64,000 nt of DNA from Vreelandella maris (GCF_013371085.1 NZ_JABWCV010000018.1:1-64000), one strand, 5' to 3'. Shown: positions 52,874 through 62,348, numbered from the stretch's first letter. Notes: generated by a model from the letters alone, not told the origin. Numbers and translations: made by a program.

Positions 52874-54058
52874 TTAGCGCTCGTCCCATACCGGTGTCGG
52901 GTACCGAACATCCTCTGCAGCCAGGTCGGTCGGGAATACGGTGACGTGTTCACCATCCTGGATCTGCAGTACAAGGCTGCGAATCGGGTTCTGTCCTTGG
53001 AAGCCATCGAAGCTTTCAAAGGCAACATGGGTAACTGGTGTATCCAGGTCGGTCTCGGCTAACACATCCCTCACATCGCTTCGCTCAAGGGACTCGGCGC
53101 GTTCAAGCGCATCAGCAGCAACTCGAAGTGCCAGATAACCCTCTGCTTCGTAGAAGGTGGGCTCCTCACCCGTCTTGGCTTTTAGGCGTTCATAAAGATC
53201 TTCCACGCCCTCGTACTGAACATCCTTGCTCCAACTCACGACAGTGGCCACATACTCAGCAAGATCACCTACCTGATCGACGAAGCTAGGCAAGGCGGCG
53301 CCGGTGTCGATAGCCACGGCTTTGGCATTTAGGTTCACCTCACGCATCTGACGCGCAATAGCTACCCCATCCTCCGCGTAGGCAACCACATAGAGCAGGT
53401 CGGGCTCTTCAGAACGAAAACGGTTCAGAATGGGTCGAAAATCAGAGGTGCCTTGATCGTAGGATTGATTGCCCACGACTTCGTAGCCCCGCTCTTCCGC
53501 TAAACGTTCACCCTCCTCGGCAAGCGACGCCGGCCAAGCACCATTGCCATACAGCATGGCGACGGTTTCCAAGCTATCGTCTTGTTCACGAAGGAAATCG
53601 AAATAGTCGAAATAGCTTTCAGCTACAATCGTTGAGTTATGCTTGGCACGGAATACCCAGGGCGAACCAGGTTTGGTAATACTATTGTCTGCGCTACCGA
53701 GCACAATGAGCGGAATCTCTTGGCGGGTCATTAGCTGTGCCATCGGCCCAGTAATGCTTGATGCATAGGAGCCCATAATCAAGGGAACATCTTGTCGATT
53801 AAGTGATTCGATCGCTGCCAACGCACTGGTAGCTTCAGAGCGGTCATCTTGCACGGACAATGTCAGAGGTTCTCCCCTCACCCCACCGCCTGCGTTGATT
53901 TCCTCCAAAGCGACTTCCATTCCTGCTTGGTAACGCTCACCAAAGGCGGCGAAGGGACCCGACAAGCTATTAATGACACCGACTTCGATATCAGCTAATA
54001 CAGCGGGAGCCGCCAGAAGCCAGGGGGACATTGAAGCGATAGCGATTAATTTTTTCAT
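52874..54058 (-). CDS. LIV-type periplasmic substrate-binding protein (amidase-linked system)
   Basis: Type 1 periplasmic binding protein of 394 residues with a signal peptide ending PAVLA-D and the mature start EVGVINSLSGPFAAFGERYQ. ASSITGPMAQLMTRQEIP lines the inter-lobe cleft in this family. Divergently paired with an amidase gene 190 bp away, so its ligand may be an amide or the acid released from one (inference). Confidence 0.9.
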   Translation of the reverse strand: MKKLIAIASMSPWLLAAPAVLADIEVGVINSLSGPFAAFGERYQAGMEVALEEINAGGGVRGEPLTLSVQDDRSEATSALAAIESLNRQDVPLIMGSYASSITGPMAQLMTRQEIPLIVLGSADNSITKPGSPWVFRAKHNSTIVAESYFDYFDFLREQDDSLETVAMLYGNGAWPASLAEEGERLAEERGYEVVGNQSYDQGTSDFRPILNRFRSEEPDLLYVVAYAEDGVAIARQMREVNLNAKAVAIDTGAALPSFVDQVGDLAEYVATVVSWSKDVQYEGVEDLYERLKAKTGEEPTFYEAEGYLALRVAADALERAESLERSDVRDVLAETDLDTPVTHVAFESFDGFQGQNPIRSLVLQIQDGEHVTVFPTDLAAEDVRYPTPVWDER

Positions 54059-54248
54059 TATATTGCCTCTTGATAAGATCTATAAAAGGACATTTAGTCG
54101 ATTTTTTAGTATCTTTTCGATTATTCACGACTAAATTATGTATAGACCAAGCTTACAAACGTTAGCAAGCCAACTTCATTAAACGGTAACCACTGTCATT
54201 CAAACCATCTACCTCTATCACCCCTAAAACAATGAATAAGGAGCATCC

Positions 54249-55664
54249 ATGAATCTCCCATCGGACCCAGTCGCGTCACTGGGAATCGCTGGATTCGCTG
54301 ACGCATTGCGCCGAGGAGATATCACCTCAGAGCAGGCGGTTAGTGCGTATCTAGCCCGTATTGAAATATTGGATCCATTGGTATCCGCCTATGAAACAGT
54401 AAATGCCACTCGTGCTCTAGCCACAGCGCGCGCCATGGATATGCTGCTGGCCAACGGGGTCGACCTGGGACCGCTGATGGGGTTGCCGGTATCGGTGAAA
54501 GACCTATTCATTGTTGATGGAATAACACCACATGCTGGCTCCAACCTGCCTCTTCAGGACAAATTGGGTACACGTGAAGGAACCTTCATTCGTGCGTTGA
54601 AATCGTCAGGTTGTGTAATTCTGGGAACCACTCGGATGGTAGAGTTTGCGCTCGGCATAACGGGCCACTCCGAGCCTCGTGGCACGCCTTGGAATCCATG
54701 GGATGCCCAGCAGCATCGTCTTCCTGGTGGTTCTAGCTCTGGTGCCGGGGTCGCGCTTGCCTCAGGATTGTGTGGCTTATCCATAGGCAGTGATACAGGG
54801 GGATCAGTCAGAGTTCCCGCAGCGATGTGCGGCTTGTTTGGCTTAAAGACCACGGTGGGCCTATGGCCTACTGACGGCGCCTTTCCACTGGAGCCTAATA
54901 CCGATTCCATCGGTCTGCTCACACGAACCGCACAGGATGCCTCCATTGCTTTTCATGCGCTGAATGACAGAATCAACCCCTCTTCACAAACTCATCAGAC
55001 TCCGATAACACCTGACCAGCTGACACTGGGTGTGCCAGATAATTACTTCCTTGAGGGTGTCGATTCGGAGATGAAAATCGCATTTGATCGTGCCCTATCC
55101 GTTTTTAAAAGGAATGGCGCTAAGCAGACTCACGTTCATGTCCCGGATGTAGATGGTCGCGAACGCTATTTCCCCGTCGCCATGCCCGCTCACTTACTGG
55201 CGTGGCTGGGCGAGGAGTTCTTTCTGAAACATAAGGAGCTCATAGATCCTATTATTCGTGCACGTATTGATAAGGGTATTGGTATCAAGGCCCATCATTA
55301 CCTAACGCTGGCTGAAGAGCGACAGTGTCATATTGAGGCGGCTGACCCTTTGTTTGATAACGTCGATATAATTGTTAGTCCAACCACTCAGGCACCACCG
55401 CAAAAGCTGAGTGAATTAGAGGATCCTGACATGGCGATGCAGGCTGCGATGGGTATGACGCGTAATACCCAGCCCGCCAATTATTTCGATTGGTGCGCCG
55501 TCACCCTACCAATGGGAACAAATTCGGATGGCTTGCCACTAGGCTTGCAATTAAATGGCCCTGGCAATAACGATTCGAAGCTATTAGCCATTGCCGTTGC
55601 TTTAGAAGCTCTTCTTGATCCGGCACCACAACCTAAACCATTTCGTGGGCATACGCTGCGTTGA
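54249..55664 (+). CDS. Amidase-signature family hydrolase
   Basis: Amidase of 471 residues. The Ser-cisSer-Lys triad is visible: Lys in LPVSVKDLFIVDG near residue 83, the Gly/Ser-rich GGSSSGAGVALASGL near 160, and the nucleophile region GSDTGGSVRVPAAMCGLFG near 180. AAGGAG precedes the ATG. It is divergent from the LIV operon 54058-49584, which suggests uptake and hydrolysis of an amide, lactam or amino-acid derivative. It could also be a GatA-like enzyme, but no gatB or gatC is nearby. Confidence 0.9.
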   Translation: MNLPSDPVASLGIAGFADALRRGDITSEQAVSAYLARIEILDPLVSAYETVNATRALATARAMDMLLANGVDLGPLMGLPVSVKDLFIVDGITPHAGSNLPLQDKLGTREGTFIRALKSSGCVILGTTRMVEFALGITGHSEPRGTPWNPWDAQQHRLPGGSSSGAGVALASGLCGLSIGSDTGGSVRVPAAMCGLFGLKTTVGLWPTDGAFPLEPNTDSIGLLTRTAQDASIAFHALNDRINPSSQTHQTPITPDQLTLGVPDNYFLEGVDSEMKIAFDRALSVFKRNGAKQTHVHVPDVDGRERYFPVAMPAHLLAWLGEEFFLKHKELIDPIIRARIDKGIGIKAHHYLTLAEERQCHIEAADPLFDNVDIIVSPTTQAPPQKLSELEDPDMAMQAAMGMTRNTQPANYFDWCAVTLPMGTNSDGLPLGLQLNGPGNNDSKLLAIAVALEALLDPAPQPKPFRGHTLR

Positions 55665-55707
55665 GTAAGTTGGTATTGCCAGCTCTTTGCTGGTGTTAAT
55701 GTCGGGG

Positions 55708-56490
55708 TCACACCAAACCAGCATCACGACATAGCGAACGGATACACTCTAAGATACGCTGCTGCCCATCATCAGGCAGTCGATAGCGTGGCACGCTGAC
55801 GCTGATAGCCCCTTCAACTCGACCATCGCCGCCGCGAACTGCCTGACCGAAACAGATAATGCCTAGTTCATTTTCCTCGTCATCGATTGCGTAACCACGT
55901 TCTCGTGTCACCGTGAGCTCATTGCGCAACGCCTCAAGCGTCGTACAGGTGCGATATGTGACGGGCTCTAGCGTCAATTGAGCTAGGTACTGCTCACGGG
56001 TGGCTTCGTCGAGGGTGGCGAGATACGCCTTACCTACCGAGGTGGAATGCATGGGTACTGGCATTCCGATGTAAGAGGCCATGCGAACTGCTTCAGGCGA
56101 CTCAACCTTATCCACAAAGGTCATATGGCAGCCAAACGGCACGCCCAAGTGCACCGTTTCGCCAGTTTGCTTACCGATGGCGCGCAAGGTAGCCCGAGCG
56201 CGCTCCTGCAAGCTACTGCGCGCCAGCGATTGCTGGGTGAGACGAAGCAGCGAGCGACCCAGCACGTACTCTCCACCCACTGGATTACGTTCAACAAAGC
56301 GCTCCTGTTCAAGTGTGTTTAGCAAACGATAGACCGTAGGCCGTGGCATCCTTAGATGGGCCTGGATATTACGGATGGTCGCTTCGCTGCCAAGTTCAGC
56401 TATCACTTGTAACAGGCGTAGGCCCTTTGTTACCGCGGCGGCCCCCTGTACGCCGGGCCGGGGCACTCCTTCTTCGCCGTCAACCATCAT
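55708..56490 (-). CDS. IclR-family transcriptional regulator
   Basis: Regulator of 260 residues with the N-terminal winged helix (ATIRNIQAHLRMPRPTVYRL) and the IclR effector domain (GKQTGETVHLGVPFG; STSVGKAYLATLDE; GYAIDDEENELGIICFGQAV). Divergent from the cupin and TctCBA genes, so it probably controls them. A good inverted repeat lies in the shared promoter (56576-56604). Confidence 0.92.
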   Translation of the reverse strand: MMVDGEEGVPRPGVQGAAAVTKGLRLLQVIAELGSEATIRNIQAHLRMPRPTVYRLLNTLEQERFVERNPVGGEYVLGRSLLRLTQQSLARSSLQERARATLRAIGKQTGETVHLGVPFGCHMTFVDKVESPEAVRMASYIGMPVPMHSTSVGKAYLATLDEATREQYLAQLTLEPVTYRTCTTLEALRNELTVTRERGYAIDDEENELGIICFGQAVRGGDGRVEGAISVSVPRYRLPDDGQQRILECIRSLCRDAGLV

Positions 56491-56575
56491 TGCTTACCTC
56501 TTCAAATAATACGAATGTCTAATCAGCAATCTGTCACGGCCCATTGACGCATCGCGACTGGACTCTTACCTTAAA

Positions 56576-56604
56576 ACATATTGTCCATATTATGATCAAT
56601 ATGT
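56576..56604. promoter_or_regulatory. Candidate IclR operator in the divergent promoter
   Basis: Inverted repeat ACATATTG and CAATATGT separated by 13 bp, immediately upstream of the cupin ribosome site. It sits between the IclR and cupin genes, the usual place for an IclR operator. Confidence 0.55.
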
Positions 56605-56626
56605 CCACATAGCGGACGGAGGAAAT

Positions 56627-57151
56627 ATGCCGGTTCAAGCTGATGATCATCAACGAATGCCTTACCAATATCCGCAACCTGCCGAGGCCGCACTTGAAAT
56701 TGTCGAGCCGCATGCCCTCCCCCAGGATGAACGAATCTGGGTGCCGCAAGCGGAAAACGTTGATTTCCGACCGTTGTGCCTAAACGTGTCACAAGGCTAC
56801 TGGGTCAACCTGCTGCGCGTTCGCAAGTCCGGCGTACTTAGCCGCCACCGTCATCCTAACCCGGTGCATGGCATGGTACTCAAAGGCAAATGGCGCTATT
56901 TAGAGCACGACTGGGAGGCCACGGAGGGCAGCTACGTCTACGAACCTCCAGGCGAGACTCACACACTGGTTGTCGACGAGGATGTCGAGGAAATGATCAC
57001 TCTCTTCCAGGTCAACGGCGTAATGTATTACGTCGACCCATGGGGCAAGCACCTAGGTTACGAAGATGTTTTTACCAAGATAGACATGTGTCGTAAGCAT
57101 TATGAAGCCTGTGGGCTCGGCCGTGACTATGTCGACCGGTTCATTCGCTGA
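56627..57151 (+). CDS. Cupin protein, 2,4'-dihydroxyacetophenone-dioxygenase-like
   Basis: Single-domain cupin of 174 residues. The metal-binding motif 1 is SRHRHPNPVHGMVLKG (His, His) and motif 2 is PPGETHTLVVDED. The length and the C-terminal GYEDVFTKIDMCRKHYE resemble the ring-acyl-cleaving acetophenone dioxygenase group. GGAGG supports the start. It heads the plus-strand run of cupin, TctCBA and two SDRs. It may be an oxygenase or isomerase acting on the imported acid. Confidence 0.8.
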   Translation: MPVQADDHQRMPYQYPQPAEAALEIVEPHALPQDERIWVPQAENVDFRPLCLNVSQGYWVNLLRVRKSGVLSRHRHPNPVHGMVLKGKWRYLEHDWEATEGSYVYEPPGETHTLVVDEDVEEMITLFQVNGVMYYVDPWGKHLGYEDVFTKIDMCRKHYEACGLGRDYVDRFIR

Positions 57152-57235
57152 AGCGAAACATTCGCCCTAGACAAAATGCATGATTTAAGGTTCTAACGCC
57201 AAAAACAAAACTACAAAATGACACGGAGCACTCTC

Positions 57236-58210
57236 ATGATGTTTAACAAAACCCCGCTAGCCATATCCGTTAGCTTACTCGCATTCGCCTTATCAACCGG
57301 CAGTGCTCAAGCTGACTACCCCGAAAAACCGATTGAACTGATCGTCCCCTGGTCAGCGGGTGGTGGCACCGATGCGGTGGCCCGCCAATTGGCCAACGGG
57401 CTGCAGGAAGAGCTTGGGCAAACGGTCAATGTGGTGAACCGCACCGGCGGCGCCGGAGTGGTGGGCCATACGGTCATGGCCAACGCCGAGCCGGATGGTT
57501 ACACCCTTGGCCTAGTGACCGCAGAGATTACTACCTATCGACACATTGGCAGCTCTCAAATCTCGTATGAGGATCTGTCGCCGATTGCGCTGATCAACCT
57601 TGATGCCGCGGCGTTTAACGTCAGCGCCGAATCAGAGTGGGAAGACCTCGATAGCGCCCTGCAAGACATTGAAGCCAACCCCAACGAATACACTGTCTCC
57701 GGCTCTGCACCAGGCGCTGCCTATCATCTGGCATTCACTGGTTTCCTTAACCAGCAGGGCATTGATCCCAACACTGTTTCACTCGTCCCCAGCGAAGGTG
57801 CTGCCCCCGGCCTTCAGGAACTCGCTGCCGGTGGTGTGGATTTTGTGTTCTCCTCGCTGCCCGAAGCTGAATCCATGCGCAGTGCCGAGCGTGTAAGAAC
57901 GCTCGCCGTGTTCGCCGACGAGCGCCTTGATGCCTTCCCTGACATTCCCACTGCCGAAGAAGTCACCGGCGATGAATGGGCGGCGGGTACATGGCGTGGT
58001 CTGATCGGCCCTGAAGGATTACCCGATGATGTCGTCGATACCCTGGCGAAAGCCGCAGAAGCCGTCTACGAATCTGACCAATTCCAGGAGTTCATGACCA
58101 ATCAGGGCTTCGGCATGCAGTGGGAAGGCCCGGAAGGCTTTCGCGACTTTATGGCTGAAGCTGACGAAAATAACGGTGAAATAATCGACAAGTTGGGCCT
58201 AGCAGAGTAA
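57236..58210 (+). CDS. tctC: Tripartite tricarboxylate transporter binding protein TctC
   Basis: Bug/TctC-type periplasmic protein of about 324 residues with a signal peptide ending GSAQA-D and the family motifs PEKPIELIVPWSAGGGTDAV and NRTGGAGVVGH. The ATG at 57236 with GGAG seven bases upstream is chosen over 57218. It captures a carboxylate for the TctA/TctB channel. Confidence 0.92.
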   Translation: MMFNKTPLAISVSLLAFALSTGSAQADYPEKPIELIVPWSAGGGTDAVARQLANGLQEELGQTVNVVNRTGGAGVVGHTVMANAEPDGYTLGLVTAEITTYRHIGSSQISYEDLSPIALINLDAAAFNVSAESEWEDLDSALQDIEANPNEYTVSGSAPGAAYHLAFTGFLNQQGIDPNTVSLVPSEGAAPGLQELAAGGVDFVFSSLPEAESMRSAERVRTLAVFADERLDAFPDIPTAEEVTGDEWAAGTWRGLIGPEGLPDDVVDTLAKAAEAVYESDQFQEFMTNQGFGMQWEGPEGFRDFMAEADENNGEIIDKLGLAE

Positions 58211-58214
58211 CACC

Positions 58215-58685
58215 ATGCGCATCAACGACCTCTTGATGGGGCTGGTAATGGCGCTGCTTGGCGCCATTACTATATGGGCCTCCAAGGATTTCCCGCCGAT
58301 AGCGCGCCAGCCCTACGGGGCTGGCACTTTTCCCACCATCATCGGCGCCTTTCTAGTTGGGCTTGGCCTGCTACTGTCACTTCGCGGCTGGCAGCAGCGT
58401 GGCGCCCTGTTCCTTTGGCAGGGGCAGGTGACGCCGTCGCATACTTTAATATGCCTGCTCGCTGCTATCACCGCCGTCGCTGGTTACGTGTTGCTAACGC
58501 CGCTGCTCGGCTTCCCGCTGGTCGCGCCCATAATGCTCACCTTGTTGATTGGTTGGCTGTCCGGCGGCCGCTGGGGGATGGCCATTATCGTCGCCATTGT
58601 GGCAAGTGCGGTGGTATGGAGCGTTTTCGCATTATTGCTGCATGTGCCACTTGATCTGGGCATTCTCGAAGAGGTGATCTACTAA
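58215..58685 (+). CDS. tctB: TctB small permease subunit
   Basis: Membrane protein of 156 residues with four hydrophobic segments (LLMGLVMALLGAITIWA; TIIGAFLVGLGLLLSL; LICLLAAITAVAGYVLL; IIVAIVASAVVWSVFAL) as in TctB proteins. It starts 4 nt after tctC, and its stop overlaps the tctA start. Confidence 0.88.
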   Translation: MRINDLLMGLVMALLGAITIWASKDFPPIARQPYGAGTFPTIIGAFLVGLGLLLSLRGWQQRGALFLWQGQVTPSHTLICLLAAITAVAGYVLLTPLLGFPLVAPIMLTLLIGWLSGGRWGMAIIVAIVASAVVWSVFALLLHVPLDLGILEEVIY

Positions 58686-60190
58686 TGGCGGAACTACACG
58701 CAGCATTAGGCATGGTGTTTGCCTGGGATGTCCTCGCGGTGATCCTCGGCGCTTCGCTATTTGGCCTGCTGATAGGCGCCATTCCAGGCTTGACCGCAAC
58801 GATGGCGACCGCCTTGCTCGTACCGGTCACCTTTTTCATGGAACCGCTTCCAGCGATCAGCGCTATCGTAGCCGCCACGGCTATGGCTATCGTGGCTGGC
58901 GACATACCCGGTGCCCTGCTCCGTATACCTGGCACCCCCGCCTCAGCTGCTTACACTGAAGAAGCCTACCTGATGGGCCGTCAGGGAAAGATCGGCCAAG
59001 CGCTCGGAGTAAACTTGGCGTGCTCAGTCGTCGGCGGGCTCATCGGCGTTGCATTTCTCGTATTTTTCGCCCCACTGGTGGCTGATTTCGCTCTTCGCTT
59101 CACCAGCGACGAATACTTCTGGTTGGCCCTGCTCGGGCTTTCCTGCGCCGTGCTGGTATCTGGTGCAGATCCCCTCAAGGGCGCGATCTCGATGCTGATA
59201 GGCCTATTGATCTCGATGGTGGGCATGGATTCGGTCTCAGGCCAGATCCGTTTTACCTTCGGCATCTCTGATCTGCTCGGCGGCATCTCAATTCTGCCGG
59301 TACTGATTGGCCTGTTCGCCATCGCTGAGCTGCTGCGACGCATGCCAGAAATCGGCCACACCCATTTTCCTCCGCCTCCGCCGGTGGAAAAGCCATTTAG
59401 CGGCGTGGGCAGGCTAATGTGGCAATACAAAGGAGGGATCGCGCGTAGTGGCGTGCTCGGCACGCTGATCGGCGCACTGCCCGGGGCGGGGGCCGATATC
59501 GCTTCATGGATCAGCTACGCCTTGTCACGCAAACTCTCGCGCACGCCCGAAAAGTATGGCACCGGGCATCCCGAAGGGTTGGTCGCGGCTAGCTCGGCAA
59601 ATAATGCCGCGCTCTCGGGTGCCTACATTCCTGCCCTGGTGTTCGGCATTCCTGGTGACACTATCACCGCCATTATTATCGGCGTACTGATGATGAAAGG
59701 CATTACACCAGGGCCAGATGTTTTCACCTCCAGCGCCACCTTGGTCAACGCCATATTCATCGTGTTCATCCTGGCCAACCTGCTGCTACTACCTCTTGGC
59801 ATGCTCGCCATTCGCGGCGCACGCCATATCCTCGCAGTTCCTTCCAGCGTGCTCTACCCGCTCATTTTACTGTTTTGCATCGTCGGTGCCTTCGCCGCCA
59901 ACAACAGTCTGCTGGATGTCTGGCTGATGCTTGGGCTGGGCCTGCTGGCCTACTTCCTGGTGGAGAACGACTTCCCCATCGGGCCCATGATTCTGGCGGT
60001 AATTCTCGGCCCAGTGGTGGAGAGCAACTTTATGCGCTCAATGATTAAAGCCAACGGCGAACTCCTGGTGCTCTTCGAACGCCCTATCGCTGCCATGCTG
60101 GGCGGGCTCGCATTACTAGTGTGGCTGGCCATTATCGTCTCAAGCGTGCGCTCGGCCTGGGGGGCGCGTGCGGCAGCTACCTCATCTTAA
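58685..60190 (+). CDS. tctA: TctA large permease subunit
   Basis: Membrane protein of 501 residues with about twelve helices: GAIPGLTATMATALLVPVTF near residue 32, DIPGALLRIPGTPASAAYTE, and GIPGDTITAIIIGVLMMKGI near residue 320, all classic TctA. With TctC and TctB it forms a complete secondary carboxylate importer. Confidence 0.92.
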   Translation: MAELHAALGMVFAWDVLAVILGASLFGLLIGAIPGLTATMATALLVPVTFFMEPLPAISAIVAATAMAIVAGDIPGALLRIPGTPASAAYTEEAYLMGRQGKIGQALGVNLACSVVGGLIGVAFLVFFAPLVADFALRFTSDEYFWLALLGLSCAVLVSGADPLKGAISMLIGLLISMVGMDSVSGQIRFTFGISDLLGGISILPVLIGLFAIAELLRRMPEIGHTHFPPPPPVEKPFSGVGRLMWQYKGGIARSGVLGTLIGALPGAGADIASWISYALSRKLSRTPEKYGTGHPEGLVAASSANNAALSGAYIPALVFGIPGDTITAIIIGVLMMKGITPGPDVFTSSATLVNAIFIVFILANLLLLPLGMLAIRGARHILAVPSSVLYPLILLFCIVGAFAANNSLLDVWLMLGLGLLAYFLVENDFPIGPMILAVILGPVVESNFMRSMIKANGELLVLFERPIAAMLGGLALLVWLAIIVSSVRSAWGARAAATSS

Positions 60191-60242
60191 ACGACCCATG
60201 TTCGTGGCCTAACCCCCTTTTCACGTTTTAAAGAGGAGCGAT

Positions 60243-60941
60243 ATGAAGACTGTTATTGTTATTGGTGGTACTACCGGCATCGGGCGGGCGATTGCGCTGG
60301 CGTTTGCCGACCAGGGTGATGAAGTCCACGTCACCGGCATTGAGCCTGCTAGCAAACAGCAAGCCGAAGGCGTAGCCAACCAACACCAACTCGATGTGCG
60401 TGACCCTGCCCAGGTTGAGCGCTTCTTTGAAGCGTTCCCAAAATTGGATGTGCTAGTGAACTGCGCTGGCGTTATCCAGCGTGATGGCAAGGAGTTCACG
60501 CCCAAAGGCTTTGCTGAGGTCATCGATATCAACCTCAACGGCACCCAGCGCTGTTGCCATGCCGCGCATGCGGCCCTCAAGGCAACGGGTGGCTGTATTA
60601 TCAACACCGCTTCAATGCTGTCGTTTTTTGGCAGCGGGCATGCCCCAGCCTACTCTGCCTCTAAGGGCGGCGTGGCACAACTCACACGGTCGTTGGCGAT
60701 CGCCTGGGCTACCGATGGCATTCGCGTCAATGCCCTTGCGCCTGGCTGGATTGCCACCGACCTGACGGCAGCGCTCACCCAGAATAGCGAACGCTCGGCG
60801 GAACTCGTCGGGCGCACGCCCATGGGCCGCTGGGGCAAACCCGACGACCTCGCCGGGCCCGCGCTGTTCTTGGCCTCCCCGGGCGCTAACTTTATAACGG
60901 GCATACTTTTACCGGTAGACGGTGGCTATTCGTCACGGTGA
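60243..60941 (+). CDS. SDR-family dehydrogenase
   Basis: SDR of 232 residues: IGGTTGIGRAIALAFADQG, LVNCAGVI, Ser in NTASMLSFFG, Tyr and Lys in AYSASKGGV, and the C-terminal PVDGGYSSR. AGAGGAG lies upstream of the ATG. It follows TctA by 52 bp and probably oxidises the imported hydroxyacid. Confidence 0.9.
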   Translation: MKTVIVIGGTTGIGRAIALAFADQGDEVHVTGIEPASKQQAEGVANQHQLDVRDPAQVERFFEAFPKLDVLVNCAGVIQRDGKEFTPKGFAEVIDINLNGTQRCCHAAHAALKATGGCIINTASMLSFFGSGHAPAYSASKGGVAQLTRSLAIAWATDGIRVNALAPGWIATDLTAALTQNSERSAELVGRTPMGRWGKPDDLAGPALFLASPGANFITGILLPVDGGYSSR

Positions 60942-60973
60942 GCCCAAATAGCGAATACAAAGGAGCACATGGT

Positions 60974-61762
60974 ATGGATCTTGGAATCACGGGACGCTGG
61001 GCCGTCGTGTGCGCAGCATCCAAAGGGTTGGGGCGAGGGTGCGCCGAAGCGCTAGCCAAAGAGGGCGTTAACCTGGCCATTAATTCACGCAATGCCGAGG
61101 TACTCGAAAAGACCGCCAACGCGTTGCGGGCACTTAATCCAGCCATCGAGGTTCGCCCCGTGGCTGGGAATATCGGGCACGAGGAGGTACGCGAGGCATT
61201 GCTTGCCGCCTGTCCGCAAGTCGATATTCTAGTCAACAATAACGGCGGGCCACCACCGGGTGACTTTCGCGACTGGGATCGTGAGGCGTGGATACAGGCC
61301 GTGGATGCCAATATGATCACGCCCATTGAACTGATCAAGGCCACGGTAGACCATATGGCCGCCAACGGATTTGGTCGCGTGGTCAATATCACCTCGGGCG
61401 CGGTAAAAGCCCCCATAGACATTCTCGGGCTGTCCAACGGCGCGCGCAGCGGACTAACCGGCTTCGTCGCGGGTCTTGCTCGCCAACCGCAACTCGCCTC
61501 GCACAATGTCACAATCAACAACCTACTGCCCGGCTCCTTCGATACCGACCGACTACGTGGCAACTTCAAGATGGTCGCCGAGAAGAGTCAGCAAGATATC
61601 GAGCAGGTACGCGAGCAGAGTGCCCAAGGGGTTCCTGCACGGAGATTCGGCACCGCCGAGGAGTTTGGTACTTTCTGTGCCTTTATGTGTAGCGAACATG
61701 CAGGCTACCTGACCGGGCAGAACATTCTGCTCGATGGCGGCGCCTATCCTGGGACGTTCTAA
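60974..61762 (+). CDS. SDR-family protein with non-canonical active site
   Basis: SDR of about 263 residues. The ATG at 60974 with AGGAG eight bases upstream is preferred to the ATG at 60938 that overlaps the previous gene. The cofactor motif is CAASKGLGRGCAEALAKEG, and NNNGGPPPGDF replaces NNAG. The YxxxK position reads LGLSNGARSGLTG, so the Tyr and Lys are changed to Asn and Arg. This pattern is known in a subgroup of SDRs that includes oxidoreductase-like proteins of unclear chemistry. It ends LLDGGAYPGTF. It is the last gene of the operon. Confidence 0.88.
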   Translation: MDLGITGRWAVVCAASKGLGRGCAEALAKEGVNLAINSRNAEVLEKTANALRALNPAIEVRPVAGNIGHEEVREALLAACPQVDILVNNNGGPPPGDFRDWDREAWIQAVDANMITPIELIKATVDHMAANGFGRVVNITSGAVKAPIDILGLSNGARSGLTGFVAGLARQPQLASHNVTINNLLPGSFDTDRLRGNFKMVAEKSQQDIEQVREQSAQGVPARRFGTAEEFGTFCAFMCSEHAGYLTGQNILLDGGAYPGTF

Positions 61763-61989
61763 TCGGAGGGGTTTGCGGTTAATAGCCTGAAGTTCGCTGA
61801 GGTAAAAACAGCAGCCCATGCTCAAACTTTGACTTGCACACAGCTAGAACGTCTTAGCGAGCGGTGCCGGTGAGCCACTGCTCGGTTACCGCACCGGCAA
61901 GTTGACGAAGCCACAATCACTAATTATATAAAACTTGGTAATCTAAGTGATTATGCAAAATTATCGCGCATAAAGAACAAAGATCCATC

Positions 61990-62037
61990 AGAGTAAAGGC
62001 AGGATTTGAACCTGCGACCCTCGGCTTCGGAGGCCGT
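61990..62037 (-). other. 3' half of a tRNA-Arg(CCG)-like gene
   Basis: On the minus strand an anticodon stem-loop CGGC-CTCCGAA-GCCG (anticodon CCG) is followed by a T-arm GCAGG-TTCAAAT-CCTGC and an acceptor half TTTACTC. The matching 5' half is absent: no GAGTAAA and no D-arm were found in the 70 bases before it, and there is no 3' CCA. It therefore looks like a truncated tRNA end left at an attachment site. The rest of the gene-free stretch 61763-62348 shows only an imperfect hairpin at about 61862-61895, which may terminate the SDR operon. Confidence 0.6.
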
Positions 62038-62348
62038 TTAGATTCATGCTCAATATTTTTATCGCTAGTTTTAAAATTCGAATATTTCTTATAAATCATA
62101 ACTATACAAAGACACTAGCAGATAAGACTCAAGCACCTCATCACCAATTAATGACGATCTATGACCGTTAATGGCATCCATTAGGCACAATGCGTGATTT
62201 TGTCGCGTCTGGTATTCAGACCGATTTGACCCTTGGCCAACTCCGGAACTTCGCCATGAGGCAACAGCACTTGGGTCGCCAGGTATAGGTGCTCAATAAG
62301 ATAGTATGGATAGTCAAAAGCCCACTACATCTGAGAGAGCAAAAACTT

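Noticed and set aside
61990-62037. tmRNA 3' end instead of a tRNA relic
   Set aside because: A normal anticodon stem-loop with CCG sits directly before the T-arm, which tmRNA lacks. No tag-peptide reading frame or CCA end was seen.
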